Of a DNA stretch of 64,000 nucleotides, positions 25,040-34,816 are shown in pieces. The notes under the pieces were generated by a model. That model made no database searches, had not been told where the DNA came from, and worked only from the letters and a program-made list of their open reading frames with translations. The stretch is taken from assembly GCF_024746835.1 (NCBI RefSeq), contig NZ_CP080530.1, forward strand, positions 186,001 through 250,000. The letters are read 5' to 3'. Within the stretch, counting starts at the first letter, position 1. Each line of letters opens with the position of its first letter. A program made the position numbers and the translations under genes. The stretch comes from Mesorhizobium sp. AR02 (GTDB lineage: Bacteria; Pseudomonadota; Alphaproteobacteria; Rhizobiales; Rhizobiaceae).

Positions 25040-25195
25040 AGCTACAATCGCCACCGCCGCCCGAGGTCATTGCTCACGCGGTCCGGCTTTATTCCGATTT
25101 CCGCTGAGCTTGGGTCTGGTTGACGAAATGCTGCTGGAGCGCGGCATTGTGGTCCCCTACGAGACAATCCGTCGTTGGGTCAGGAAGTTCCGGAT
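25040..25195 (+). pseudogene. IS6-family transposase N-terminal remnant
   Basis: Reads HRRPPEVIAHAVRLYSDFP with one frameshift, then LSLGLVDEMLLERGIVVPYE and TIRRWVRKF, the highly conserved N-terminus of IS6/IS26-type transposases. The catalytic part is gone. Confidence 0.85.
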
Positions 25196-25329
25196 CGAGT
25201 ACATTCGACGACTGAGCAGGCGATGATCGACAAAGTATTTGAGACGGTATTGCAGCGCGGGGCGGCGGCTCTTGCATCGAAGCGGCAATCTGCTGCGGCG
25301 TCCCCGCCCTGGTGGTTATGCGGGGCGCA

Positions 25330-25430
25330 TCTATGATGCGACATGGCGCGCACAAGCGCTATCTTGGCAAGCTCTCGAAACAGAGACGTTGCACTCCGGG
25401 AAGTCGAGCGGAGTGCACTGGCACGATCGC
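25330..25430 (+). pseudogene. Degenerate copy of the y4yS 3' end
   Basis: Bases around CACAAGCGCTAT, GCAAGCTCTCGAA, CAGAG, GTTGCAC, GGGAAGTC and GGAGTGC follow the order found at 24764-24895, with about 45 nt missing in the middle and no open frame. Confidence 0.7.
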
Positions 25431-26290
25431 GGGCGCGGCAGCCATGGTCGTTCCTGCTCCTGTATGCTGCGGCCGAGCCGTCGGGCACATTCCATCCCCT
25501 TTGCTAGCCTCACGAGGCGTGCACGCGAGAAGCGATGGCGCTGAGGCGAGCACCGCATGTGTTCGAGCGGGATGCCGGAACTGCACCTGATGTCGAGACG
25601 ATCTCTTCCATGGCGGGGGCGCTTGTCGCGTGGTGGTAGCAGGTCAGATGGGGGGCTTGAGGCCAACGAGGTGGCGGCCGTCGAGATCGGCACGCCTGTC
25701 GCCGCCGGAACCGAGATCCACCGGTTCGGTGGCGCACTCCGGGGGAGCGGATCCGGCAGCCCTGCGCGGGTCACTGTCTGGCGTGTGCGTTCCGGCAGGA
25801 CTCACAGCCGACACTGTTATGGCCCCTCTGTTGATCAAGGCTCGTAAATTGCCACCCTGCCATGAATTTCCTCATTGCTCTGACAACTGGCGCTTTCGAG
25901 AAGCCGACGAGTCGAAGGTCGTCGAAGGCCAATGAGGGCCGCGGTGATTTGGCCCTCTGGGCGGGGGCAACTGCGGTCGAGCATCCGGACGACAGACTGA
26001 CTTCGCGGGCCGCGCGGTTCAGCACAAGCGTCAGCGGCTCGCCCGATTGCACAATCTACTCGTTGCCGTTCTCGCACCTCGCGCTCCGTGTTGTCGGGTT
26101 TGTCGCGTCCCAAACAGGGTGATGTTTCAGTCGGCGTGCCGCCGCACTCTCAGTTGAGCCATTGAATAGACATTCGGAACGGTTGTTCTGAGGCGCTTCC
26201 TGCGCGGGTTGGCATGACTCTTGAGGTTCTCATTGTGCGGCGGCACCTGCCGCGGACCGGCATCACGGATTCATCGTCCTATTTGAGCTC
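25431..26290. other. Stretch without recognisable genes
   Basis: About 860 bp of GC-rich DNA with open frames on both strands but no start/RBS or family signature that I can support. Likely degraded mobile DNA. Confidence 0.45.
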
Positions 26291-26329
26291 TAGAAAGGAG
26301 ACAACAATGAGGGCGGATATGCTTACGGT

Positions 26330-26581
26330 TTGACCGAATTATCTCCAGAAGAAGCCTCTGCAATTTCGGGAGGGCTATTCTGGGGAGTAGTTTCATTTTC
26401 CAGGAAAGCCGAGGTTCGATCCGACGCTGACCCGTGGGCGGGGGGCTACGAGCCGGTGCCGGACCGAACCGTCTCAGGCAACGCCGCGTATCTCGTCAAA
26501 CATTGGGGCATCGGCGCGGCTAAATTGTGGCGAAACCGTGTCACATTGTCACCAATCCCAACAGACACTCCCTCAACGTGA
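26330..26581 (+). CDS. Small peptide with double-glycine leader (bacteriocin/microcin-like)
   Basis: The 83-residue frame begins MTELSPEEASAISGG, a textbook double-glycine leader (Glu-Leu-Ser ... Ile-Ser-Gly-Gly) recognised by C39-peptidase ABC exporters. The remaining 68 residues (LFWGVVSFSRKAEV...) contain no Cys. A strong RBS (AAAGGAG, 26294-26300) points at ATG 26307. From there the frame stops after eight codons (MRADMLTV) at the very place where TTG 26330 opens the leader frame. One extra T in the TTT run would give a single leader MRADMLTVLTELSPEEASA... So it is either a TTG start or a frameshift. No exporter gene is next to it. Confidence 0.5.
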   Translation: MTELSPEEASAISGGLFWGVVSFSRKAEVRSDADPWAGGYEPVPDRTVSGNAAYLVKHWGIGAAKLWRNRVTLSPIPTDTPST

Positions 26582-26987
26582 CAGGACGTTTCGCAAACAG
26601 CGCGGCGCCCCCTACTGGCCGGGCTAAGGACGGCATCGAAAGGTTTACCGGCCGGCGCTTCCAAAAACACTGATCCAGTCGTGCAAAAACGACAGACGAG
26701 GTAGACGTTTGATTCCGCATACCTGCCTGGCCAAGCAGTTCGCCGGCCACTGCCTGACCAGCATATCGCAATGTCCATTTTCTGGGGTTGAAATATATCC
26801 TTCAACGAAATTCACAGAGACTTAGTGCAAAAAATTGTCGGCAATGATACGCTCGCCACAACATCCAAGTCCCTGGCGGCAAAACCCTTACTTGTTTCAT
26901 ATGTCCGGCCGCCGCGCAGCATTTAGTCTTCGATTGAGCGAATGCCAAGAAGAGATCTCATCCTGGTTGAAGGAGATGGAAGTGGCA

Positions 26988-27026
26988 ATGTTTGCTTATG
27001 CTACCCGGATTGGTGCTGACCGATGA
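26988..27026 (+). CDS. Leader micro-ORF before the ArsR-SHMT gene
   Basis: Twelve codons, MFAYATRIGADR, with GAAGGAG about 12 nt upstream. Its TGA (27024-27026) overlaps the ATG of the next gene, so the large gene is probably translated by coupling. It could also be the tail of a longer frame (from 26835). Confidence 0.4.
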   Translation: MFAYATRIGADR

Positions 27027-28741
27027 TGACACTGGTCAGACGTCTGCGGACGGCAGCGCATCTTGATCGCCTTCGAATCCTGGGCCTTTGCGCGCATGCA
27101 GACCTAACTGTCTGCGAGCTGGCCGAGATTATGGGTCTGCGTCGCGAGCACGTTCTGCGACACCTTAGGCTGCTCGCCAGAGCCGATTTTCTTTGGTGCG
27201 ACGATCAACGTCGGTCCTACTATCTGAAAGCAGGAGGCAAGGACGGCGGGCTGGTTCAATTCTTGGTCGATCTCCTGCCCCCCAACCATGGCCATCATAA
27301 ACGAGACCTACAACGCCTCGAAGCGACGATGCAAGACGCTCGGGCGAAGGGGACCTCCTGCTTAATCGTCGAGACAGACCAACCCAAAAAAGCGGAGCGC
27401 GAAACTATCATTGACAACTCCGCCGACGGCGCCATCGCGCGGCCCGACACCTGGTCTCCCTTAGCCGCGGTCGATTGCCGCGTTCACGAACTGCTTATAA
27501 GACAGGAGCGGCAGGAGCGCACGACGCTCAAACTGATCGCTTCTGAGAACTTCGCCTCTTCGGCCGTGCTGGAAGCGACCGGCTCGATTTTCACGAACAA
27601 GTACGCCGAGGGATACCCCGGTGCGCGCTACTACGCGGGAAACGAGATCGTCGATGAGCTTGAGAACCTGGCCATTGAGCGCTTGAAAACACTATTTGGC
27701 AGCGAACACGCCAACGTCCAGCCTTATTCCGGATCGCCGGCCAATCAGGCTGTCTATCGCGCGCTTTTGAGCCCGGGAGACAAGGTGATGGGCTTGTCTC
27801 TCCCCGGTGGGGGTCATCTGACACATGGATGGGCCGTCAACTTCTCCGGCGCTGACTACAAACGCGTCCCCTATGGGCTGCACGAAAAGACGCAGCAGAT
27901 TGACTATCACCGCTTGCGCGAGACGGCCAAGCGGGAACGGCCGAAACTCATTTGGGTCGGCGGAACGGCTTATCCGCGTGTTTTTGACTATGCGGCAATG
28001 GCCGAAGTCGCTTCGGAGGTGAACTCCTATCTGGTGGCCGACATCGCACACATCAGTGGCCTGATTGTCGCAGGAGCGCACCCGAACCCCGTCGGCCATT
28101 GCGACGTCGTCAGCAGCACGTCTCACAAGTCAATCCGCGGTCCCCGCGGGGGCTTCATTTTGTCAAGGAATGAAGATCGCTACCAGGCGCTCTATCATCC
28201 GACAAGCAAACACAATCTCGCCAAACGTATAGACCGTGCGGTGTTCCCTCTCCTGCAGGGCGGACCGCATATGAATATCATCGCCGCTCTAGCTGTCACT
28301 TTGCAGGAAGCCGCGAACCCGTCCTTCCGTGTCTACGGTCAGCAGATCGTCAAGAATGCCAAGGCGCTGGCCCAGGCGCTTCTGGAGCGAGGGTATGACC
28401 TGGTCACCGGGGGGACTGACAATCACATGCTGATCCTGGATATGCGCGATCGACCACTATCAGGCAAAGCCTATGCGGAGCGATTGGCAAAGGCAGGCAT
28501 CATTACGAATTTTAACATGGTGCCGGGCGACCCGCGCCATCCGGCGGTCACAAGCGGAATTCGCCTGGGGTCGCCAGCAGTGACGTCCATGGGCATGCGC
28601 GAGGCGGAAATGGTGCAGATTGCCGCCTTCATCGACCTGGTCTGCCGCCAGCCCAATGATCCGGATGTCCATGCCTGCGTGCGGAGAGAGGTCGCCGACT
28701 TCTGCGCTGCGTTCGAGGTCCCTGGCATCACCGACAGGTAA
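27023..28741 (+). CDS. glyA: ArsR-type HTH fused to serine hydroxymethyltransferase
   Basis: 572 residues. Residues 1-75 form a winged-helix ArsR-type domain (DRLRILGLCAHADLTVCELA, then IMGLRREHVLRHLRLLARAD), without an evident metal-binding Cys pair. From about residue 140 a full SHMT follows: LIASENFASSAVLEATGS, YAEGYPGARYYAGNEIVDEL, and the PLP-lysine motif STSHKSIRGPRGGF. SHMT converts serine plus THF to glycine plus methylene-THF. The next genes, metK and adenosine kinase, continue the methyl cycle, so the HTH may sense a cycle intermediate. ArsR domains are known in front of SAM methyltransferases; fusion to SHMT is unusual to me. No frame break is seen between the parts. Confidence 0.9.
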   Translation: MMTLVRRLRTAAHLDRLRILGLCAHADLTVCELAEIMGLRREHVLRHLRLLARADFLWCDDQRRSYYLKAGGKDGGLVQFLVDLLPPNHGHHKRDLQRLEATMQDARAKGTSCLIVETDQPKKAERETIIDNSADGAIARPDTWSPLAAVDCRVHELLIRQERQERTTLKLIASENFASSAVLEATGSIFTNKYAEGYPGARYYAGNEIVDELENLAIERLKTLFGSEHANVQPYSGSPANQAVYRALLSPGDKVMGLSLPGGGHLTHGWAVNFSGADYKRVPYGLHEKTQQIDYHRLRETAKRERPKLIWVGGTAYPRVFDYAAMAEVASEVNSYLVADIAHISGLIVAGAHPNPVGHCDVVSSTSHKSIRGPRGGFILSRNEDRYQALYHPTSKHNLAKRIDRAVFPLLQGGPHMNIIAALAVTLQEAANPSFRVYGQQIVKNAKALAQALLERGYDLVTGGTDNHMLILDMRDRPLSGKAYAERLAKAGIITNFNMVPGDPRHPAVTSGIRLGSPAVTSMGMREAEMVQIAAFIDLVCRQPNDPDVHACVRREVADFCAAFEVPGITDR

Positions 28742-28796
28742 GGCGGGCAAATCGAAGGTCGCCACCTAACTCCAACATCTGAAGCGAGGACATTCA

Positions 28797-29972
28797 ATGA
28801 CTAGGCAGTTCGTATTCTCTTCCGAATCCGTCGGCGCGGGACACCCGGATAAGATGGCCGACAACATCTCGGATGCCATCCTGGATGCGATCCTCCGCAC
28901 CGATCCGAAGGCGCGCGTCGCGTGCGAAGCGTTGGTGAAAACAGGGATGGTCGTTCTGGCTGGCGAGATCACTAGCGATGCGCAGGTCGATTACAGCCAA
29001 GTTGCCCGCGAGACGATACTCGATATTGGATACGATGACGATGCCATCGGCTTTGATGGTCGCCGTTGCGCCGTCGTTCTGGCTCTCACCGAGCAGTCGC
29101 CCGACATTAGCCAGGGCGTTGACGAGGGACGAGGGCAGGATCTCGACCAGGGAGCGGGGGACCAGGGCCTCATGTTCGGCTTCGCATGCAGCGAGACCGA
29201 TACACTCATGCCTTTGCCGATCCAACTCGCCCACAGTCTGACGAAAAGGCAGGCGGAGGTGCGGAAGGCGGGACAGCTTGGCTGGCTGCGCCCGGACGTA
29301 AAATCTCAAGTGTCCGTCCGCTATGAAGGTTTGCGCCCGGTGGCGCTGGATACCATAGTCCTGTCGACGCAGCATGCGGAGGAAGTCTCACAAGAAACAG
29401 TCCGCGAAGGCGTCATCGAGGAGATCATAAAGCCGGTCCTGCCTCCCAACTTGGACACGACGGGGATCAGGTTCCTGGTCAATCCAACCGGCCGGTTCGT
29501 GGTCGGTGGGCCACGCGGCGACTGCGGGCTCACCGGACGCAAGATCATCGTCGATTCCTACGGTGGGATGGGTCGTCACGGCGGCGGCGCCTTCTCGGGC
29601 AAGGACCCATCCAAGGTTGACCGCTCGGCCGCCTATGCCGCGCGGTACGTCGCAAAGAATGTCGTTGCCAGCGGCCTTGCAGAGGTCTGCGAGGTTCAGC
29701 TTGCCTACGCAATCGGCGTGGCTGCCCCGGTGTCTATCCTCGTCAACACTTTCGGGACCGCAAAGATCGAGGAAAAAAAGATCGAGCGCCTTCTTCTCGA
29801 TCTTTTCGATCTCCGACCGAAAGGCATCATCAAGATGCTTGATCTCTTGCGCCCGATTTACCGCAAGACCGCGACATACGGACACTTCGGCCGTGAAGAG
29901 CCTGAGTTCACATGGGAGAAGACGGACAGAGCTGACGACTTGCTGCGTGAGGCAGGACCGGCAGCTGCGTGA
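28797..29972 (+). CDS. metK: S-adenosylmethionine synthetase
   Basis: 391 residues, normal for MetK, which makes SAM from methionine and ATP. Motifs: [20 protein letters not shown] (ATP/Mg site), [16 protein letters not shown], and the phosphate-binding loop [19 protein letters not shown]. The sequence is less typical than housekeeping copies (for example SVGAGHPDK where SVSEGHPDK is usual), so it is probably a second, island-borne paralogue. GCGAGGA stands before the ATG, and it follows the SHMT gene by 55 bp in the same direction. Confidence 0.95.
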   Translation: MTRQFVFSSESVGAGHPDKMADNISDAILDAILRTDPKARVACEALVKTGMVVLAGEITSDAQVDYSQVARETILDIGYDDDAIGFDGRRCAVVLALTEQSPDISQGVDEGRGQDLDQGAGDQGLMFGFACSETDTLMPLPIQLAHSLTKRQAEVRKAGQLGWLRPDVKSQVSVRYEGLRPVALDTIVLSTQHAEEVSQETVREGVIEEIIKPVLPPNLDTTGIRFLVNPTGRFVVGGPRGDCGLTGRKIIVDSYGGMGRHGGGAFSGKDPSKVDRSAAYAARYVAKNVVASGLAEVCEVQLAYAIGVAAPVSILVNTFGTAKIEEKKIERLLLDLFDLRPKGIIKMLDLLRPIYRKTATYGHFGREEPEFTWEKTDRADDLLREAGPAAA

Positions 29973-30077
29973 GGCGCCGATGTTGGATCCAGCTACATGC
30001 GGCAACCCATTCCAACTCCCGAGACCCGCGCCCGGCCGGCATGGCAGAAGGCCAGCGACCGTTAAGCGGAGACTTTG

Positions 30078-31133
30078 ATGCCGGAATATGACGTGCTTTG
30101 CATCGGCAATGCCATTGTCGACATCATCGCCCAGTGCGACGAGGAATTCCTCGAGACCAACGGCATCATCAAGGGCGCGATGAACCTCATCGACACCCAG
30201 CGCGCCGAATTGCTCTACAGCCGCATGGGCCCGGCGATCGAGGCCTCCGGCGGCAGCGCCGGCAACACGGCGGCGGGTGTCGCCAGCTTCGGCGGTCGTG
30301 CCGCCTTCTTCGGCAAGGTGTCGAATGATCCGCTCGGCGAAATCTATATCCACGACATCCATGCCCAGGGCGTCGCCTTCGACACCCGGCCGCTCAAGGG
30401 CCTGCCGCCGACGGCGCGCTCGATGATCTTCGTCACCCCCGACGGCGAACGCTCGATGAACACCTATCTCGGCGCCTGCGTCGAGCTAGGGCCGGAAGAT
30501 GTCGAGGCCGACAAGGCTTCCGGCGCCAAGGTCACCTATTTCGAGGGCTATTTGTGGGATCCTCCGCGTGCCAAGGAAGCGATCCGGCAGACAGCGAAGC
30601 TGGCGCACGCAGCGGGCCGCGAGGTGTCGACGACGCTTTCGGATTCGTTCTGCGTCGACCGCTACCGCGACGAGTTCCTCGACCTGATGCGTTCGGGCAC
30701 CGTCGATATCGTTTTTGCCAACAGCCACGAGATCAAGTCGCTCTACCAGACATCGTCGTTCGACGAGGCGCTGGCGCAGATCCGCAAGGATTGCAAGATC
30801 GCCGCCGTCACCCGCTCGGAAAAGGGCTCGGTCATCGTGCGCGGCGACGAGACCGTGGTCATCCAGGCGACCACGATCAAGGAACTGGTCGACACGACAG
30901 GCGCCGGCGACCTCTATGCCGCCGGTTTCCTGCATGGCTACACGCAAGGCCGCGACCTCAAGACCTGCGGCGATCTTGGCTCACTGGCGGCCGGATTGGT
31001 GATCCAGCAGATCGGCCCGCGCCCGCGCCAGAACCTGCGCCGCGAGGCCGAGCAGGCGCGACTCGTCCATCCGCACGTTCCAATCGCTGGCTCTCGCCTT
31101 CCCGTTGAGAGGCTGTCCAGGGACCGCGGGTAA
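30078..31133 (+). CDS. Adenosine kinase / PfkB-family sugar kinase
   Basis: 351 residues. PfkB signatures: ASGGSAGNTAAGVASFGGRA near the N-terminus and the catalytic ELVDTTGAGDLYAAGFLHGY loop with the general base Asp. Phosphorylating adenosine would remove the product of SAH breakdown, fitting the preceding metK. ATG 30078 is used; a TTG lies directly before it. After RRPRQNLRREAEQA, where family members end, the frame continues for some 20 Pro/Arg-rich residues, as if the true end had been replaced. Very GC-rich codon use suggests a chromosomal gene copied into the island. Confidence 0.85.
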   Translation: MPEYDVLCIGNAIVDIIAQCDEEFLETNGIIKGAMNLIDTQRAELLYSRMGPAIEASGGSAGNTAAGVASFGGRAAFFGKVSNDPLGEIYIHDIHAQGVAFDTRPLKGLPPTARSMIFVTPDGERSMNTYLGACVELGPEDVEADKASGAKVTYFEGYLWDPPRAKEAIRQTAKLAHAAGREVSTTLSDSFCVDRYRDEFLDLMRSGTVDIVFANSHEIKSLYQTSSFDEALAQIRKDCKIAAVTRSEKGSVIVRGDETVVIQATTIKELVDTTGAGDLYAAGFLHGYTQGRDLKTCGDLGSLAAGLVIQQIGPRPRQNLRREAEQARLVHPHVPIAGSRLPVERLSRDRG

Positions 31134-32535
31134 ATTGAAACCCCACGATCCCCGATAGGCGGCGGCTTTCCGTCTGCGTCCAGATCAGCAGAGGGATAAT
31201 ATCTGGGTTCCATCGTGTCTTCGCGGCGGCAGAGCCAAGCCTCGTCTCAATCGGATTTAGGCAGAGAGTTGCTGCTGGGCAAAGCGAAACCTTGGCGCCG
31301 GAGCCGTGCTTCAGTTCTCCTTTGGCACCACCGTGCCAGATTCTGGCCGGGCGGTTTAAAACACCCACAGAAATCGCGCACCGATCCCTCGCGGTCGACC
31401 TGTTCTTCCTTTTTGAATAGTTAGGACCGACACAGGGCAGTTCGCGAGATAGCTGCGTCTCGGCGCTACGCCCTTCAGCTAGCCCGCCTTAGCCCTTTGC
31501 GCCTTCTCGGCCGCGGGTCTCAAATGGGCAAGTGCTGCGCATGACTCCCTCATAAGCGGATCGTACGAGACAGATCTCGGCGCCCCCTTCAAGAATTCGT
31601 CGCGCATGTCGACCGCAACGGCTGCCTATCATCGCCTCGTTGCTCCCTCCGCCGTCTTTTCCCGTCGAGGCCCTCATCGATCGTATTGCCGTACCATCTG
31701 TGTTGATGCCGTAGCCTTGCCGAAAGCTCCATGCCATACGGATGTTGGCGCAGGCATCCGCCAGGTCGGGCTTCAGCTCCAAGGAAGCACCTACCCCATC
31801 CGAATACCGCGTGGCAGGGACGCGCATGACGGCCGTGCCGATATACTGCCCGGACAAAGCGATGGCTTGATCAAGGTGTGGTTGTCCGGGGGGAACCAGC
31901 ATGACCCGATTGCCGGATCAAAGGTAATGGCAAGCGGATCGGGCTCAATGAACTCGCGACGATCTCCGGCGCCAAACCTGGATCGCCGTGCGGCTGAATA
32001 GGGCAGCGTAGAGCATAGGTAGCTCATAATCAAGGTTTGAGACAGGAGCGGCAGCCGACGAGCCGCGCCAGGCGATCGTGCTGGAGTTCTGGATGGTACG
32101 CTGGCGGTGTCAGCGGTCCACCAGCCATGCCGGCGGGGATGACGGCGTGGGCAATGCAGTTGACGATGAGTTGCTCGTCTTAAACCAAGACGTCGCGTCC
32201 AACCAAGTTCACGATGAGCCTCACTGCTTGAGTCTTCCGCAATGCCCAACGAGCTCGCGCAGGAGACCGATCAGGCGTTACCCACTCGTTGTCGGATTTC
32301 CGACGATGTCGGACATGAGACACAGCGCCATCAGCGTGATCGCATTGCTCTGAAACGATTTTCCCAGTTGGCACGACAGATGCAACCCTATGCGCAAAAG
32401 CACTGCGACGCCCCACCGACTGAGAAGAACCCACCTGATGATTACGCTTTTCGAACATGCGGTCGCCGCCGCGAACACTGAGCGTTCCCGAGCCGACGGA
32501 AGCCTCTGCGCTTTCATTCCTGGGGTTGACCGGAC
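31134..32535. other. 1.4-kb stretch without recognisable genes
   Basis: Several medium-length frames exist (for example 31489-31902 minus, 137 codons), but I recognise no family and see no convincing RBS. Nothing else supported here. Confidence 0.4.
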
Positions 32536-34626
32536 ATGACCGCATTCGATGTCCGTCCAACTCTGAATGCTCCCGACGACGATCCCTACCTTTGGCTCGA
32601 AGATGTGGAAGGCGAACGGGCCCTTGACTGGACCGCCAGCCAGTCGGCAAGGACGCTGAAGCACTGCGGGGGAACGCGGTTCGAGCGCGACCGCGCGGCT
32701 CTGACGATGATTTTCGACCGTTTCGACAGGATTCCCGCGATTACGCGCCGCGGTCAGTACCTCTACAATTTCTGGCGAGATGCCGGAAATCCGCGCGGAT
32801 TGTGGCGCCGGACCACCCTTGCCGCCTACATGAAGGCGGATCCCCAGTGGGAGCTACTGCTCGATCTGGATGCCCTCGCGGCTAGCGACGGAGAGGACTG
32901 GATTTGGAGTGGCGCGTCGACCGAGCCGCAGAGACGGGAAAAAGCCATTCTGCGCCTATCGCGCGGTGGCAGCGACGCGGTCGTACATCGCGAATTCGAC
33001 CTGATGTCTCTGAGCATTGTCGCTGACGGTTTCAATCTCCCGGAGGCCAAGGGCTCCATTGATTGGCTCGACCCTGACACGCTTCTGCTTTCCAGTGCGC
33101 TTGGTGATGGCATGGTCACCCGCTCCGGCTTCGCGCGTACCGTGCGGTTGTGGAAGCGTGGCGCGGATCCCCTCACCGCGCCGGCAATCTTCGAGACCGG
33201 CTGTTCCGAATCCCTAGGCGTGTCTGGTCATGTGGACCGCACCGCCGAGAGCGAGCGCCTTTGGTTCATCGAGAATACTGGCTTCTTCGAGCAGATAGTC
33301 CGAACCGGCGACAAGAGCGGGCCGAAGATTGAAATCGACTTTCCTCGGGACGCCTGGTGGGGTGTCTTCGGCGATTGGCTGGCGGTAAAGCCGGGCAAAC
33401 CCTGGACGGTGGGAGGGACGACCTATGCCTCCGACGTACTGATCGGCATCTCGCTTTCCTCATTCATCGCCGGCGAGCGCGGCTTTGTCACCCTGTTCGA
33501 ACCTGGCGACAGGCGTTCTCTGCAGTCATTTTTCTGGAACGACGGGAAGCTCATCATCTCCTATCTGGCGAACCTCGTTCCGCGTTTCGAGGCGTTCACT
33601 CCGGGCCGGCAGGAATGGACGCGTCGAGCCCTGGACACCGTGCCCGCCGAAGGGACTGTCCACCTGTGGTCCCTCGATGCGGAAGATCACGAGACCAATG
33701 GAGAGATCCTCGTTTCGGCTCAGGACCCGATCACGCCGCCGCAGCTTCTCCTATTTGACCTCAATGCCGCGCCGCCTCTCGGTAAGCCAGTGATCCTGAA
33801 GCTCAACCCGGAGAATTTCGACGCATCCCGACTGACGGTCACGCGCTACGAGGCAGTCTCGATCGATGGTGAGATGATCCCCTATACGCAGGTCGGCCCG
33901 GCGAACGGGAACGGCGATGCCCCGGTTCATCTCACCGCCTATGGCGGGTTCGGCATATCGCTCCTGCCCTCCTACAACTCCGCGCTGGGCAAGCTGTGGC
34001 TCGAACGCGGCGGCACGTGCGTGGTGGCGAACATCCGTGGGGGCGGCGAGTTCGGCACCCGTTGGCACGACGCCGGGCGCAGACAGGGCAAGCGTCTCGC
34101 CCATGACGATTTCGCCGCCGTTGCGGCCGACCTCGTGCGAAGGGGCATTACGCGGCCGGGGCGGATTGCCGCCGAGGGGGGCTCAAATGGCGGCCTGCTG
34201 ATCGCCAACATGCTTACCCGCTATCCTGAGCGTTTCGGCGCGCTGTTCTGCACAGTCCCGCTTATCGACATGCGCCGCTACACCAGGCTTTTGGGCGCAA
34301 GCGGGATTGACGAATATGGCAATCCCGATAAGCCGCAGGATTGGACTTTCCTCAAGGAAATCTCCGCCTATCACGCCGCGACGGCAGGGCAGCCCTATCC
34401 GCCGATCCTGCTCGCCACCACGAAGCGGGACGACCGCGTCCACCCGGGCCACGCGCGTAAGATGGCCGCAAAGCTGCAGGCTCTTGGCTATCCCGCCTAC
34501 TTCTACGAGCCCAGCGCGGGTGGGCACAGCCACGGCAAGGACAACCGGGAGCGGGCCGCATTCATCGCCCTGGGCAACAATTTCCTTCGCAGTGCCATCG
34601 GCTGGCACGCCGATGGCGTTCGATAG
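32536..34626 (+). CDS. Prolyl oligopeptidase family serine peptidase (S9A)
   Basis: 696 residues without a signal peptide, so probably cytoplasmic. The N-terminus has DDDPYLWLEDVEGERALDWT, a beta-propeller domain covers about residues 70-420, and the alpha/beta-hydrolase domain carries the nucleophile in AEGGSNGGLLIANML (Ser at about 550), the Asp in TTKRDDRVHPGHA and the His in GGHSHGKDN. It cleaves Pro-containing oligopeptides. Stands alone, with OmpW downstream. A remnant of a related DPP-IV gene follows at 35.6 kb. Confidence 0.93.
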   Translation: MTAFDVRPTLNAPDDDPYLWLEDVEGERALDWTASQSARTLKHCGGTRFERDRAALTMIFDRFDRIPAITRRGQYLYNFWRDAGNPRGLWRRTTLAAYMKADPQWELLLDLDALAASDGEDWIWSGASTEPQRREKAILRLSRGGSDAVVHREFDLMSLSIVADGFNLPEAKGSIDWLDPDTLLLSSALGDGMVTRSGFARTVRLWKRGADPLTAPAIFETGCSESLGVSGHVDRTAESERLWFIENTGFFEQIVRTGDKSGPKIEIDFPRDAWWGVFGDWLAVKPGKPWTVGGTTYASDVLIGISLSSFIAGERGFVTLFEPGDRRSLQSFFWNDGKLIISYLANLVPRFEAFTPGRQEWTRRALDTVPAEGTVHLWSLDAEDHETNGEILVSAQDPITPPQLLLFDLNAAPPLGKPVILKLNPENFDASRLTVTRYEAVSIDGEMIPYTQVGPANGNGDAPVHLTAYGGFGISLLPSYNSALGKLWLERGGTCVVANIRGGGEFGTRWHDAGRRQGKRLAHDDFAAVAADLVRRGITRPGRIAAEGGSNGGLLIANMLTRYPERFGALFCTVPLIDMRRYTRLLGASGIDEYGNPDKPQDWTFLKEISAYHAATAGQPYPPILLATTKRDDRVHPGHARKMAAKLQALGYPAYFYEPSAGGHSHGKDNRERAAFIALGNNFLRSAIGWHADGVR

Positions 34627-34816
34627 GTGGGCGCGCAACCCGAACAAGGCAACGTGTCAAACAAAAGTGAGCACAGATCGGTGATTGCGCGAAGGCGCAA
34701 GTAATGTCGGCACAGTCTCGTGCAAGTTAGCATGAGAGATTGCTTCAATGTACATTCATCAGAGGAGATTCTTAGTAGTGCAGTTCATCATTTCTGAAGG
34801 CAAAGGAAAGAATATC

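Noticed and set aside
29388..30362. 324-codon minus-strand frame
   Set aside because: Antisense to metK and the adenosine kinase start; both sense genes have clear motifs and RBS.
31489..31902. 137-codon minus-strand ORF as a real gene
   Set aside because: No RBS, no recognised family and mixed composition; left as part of an unassigned stretch.
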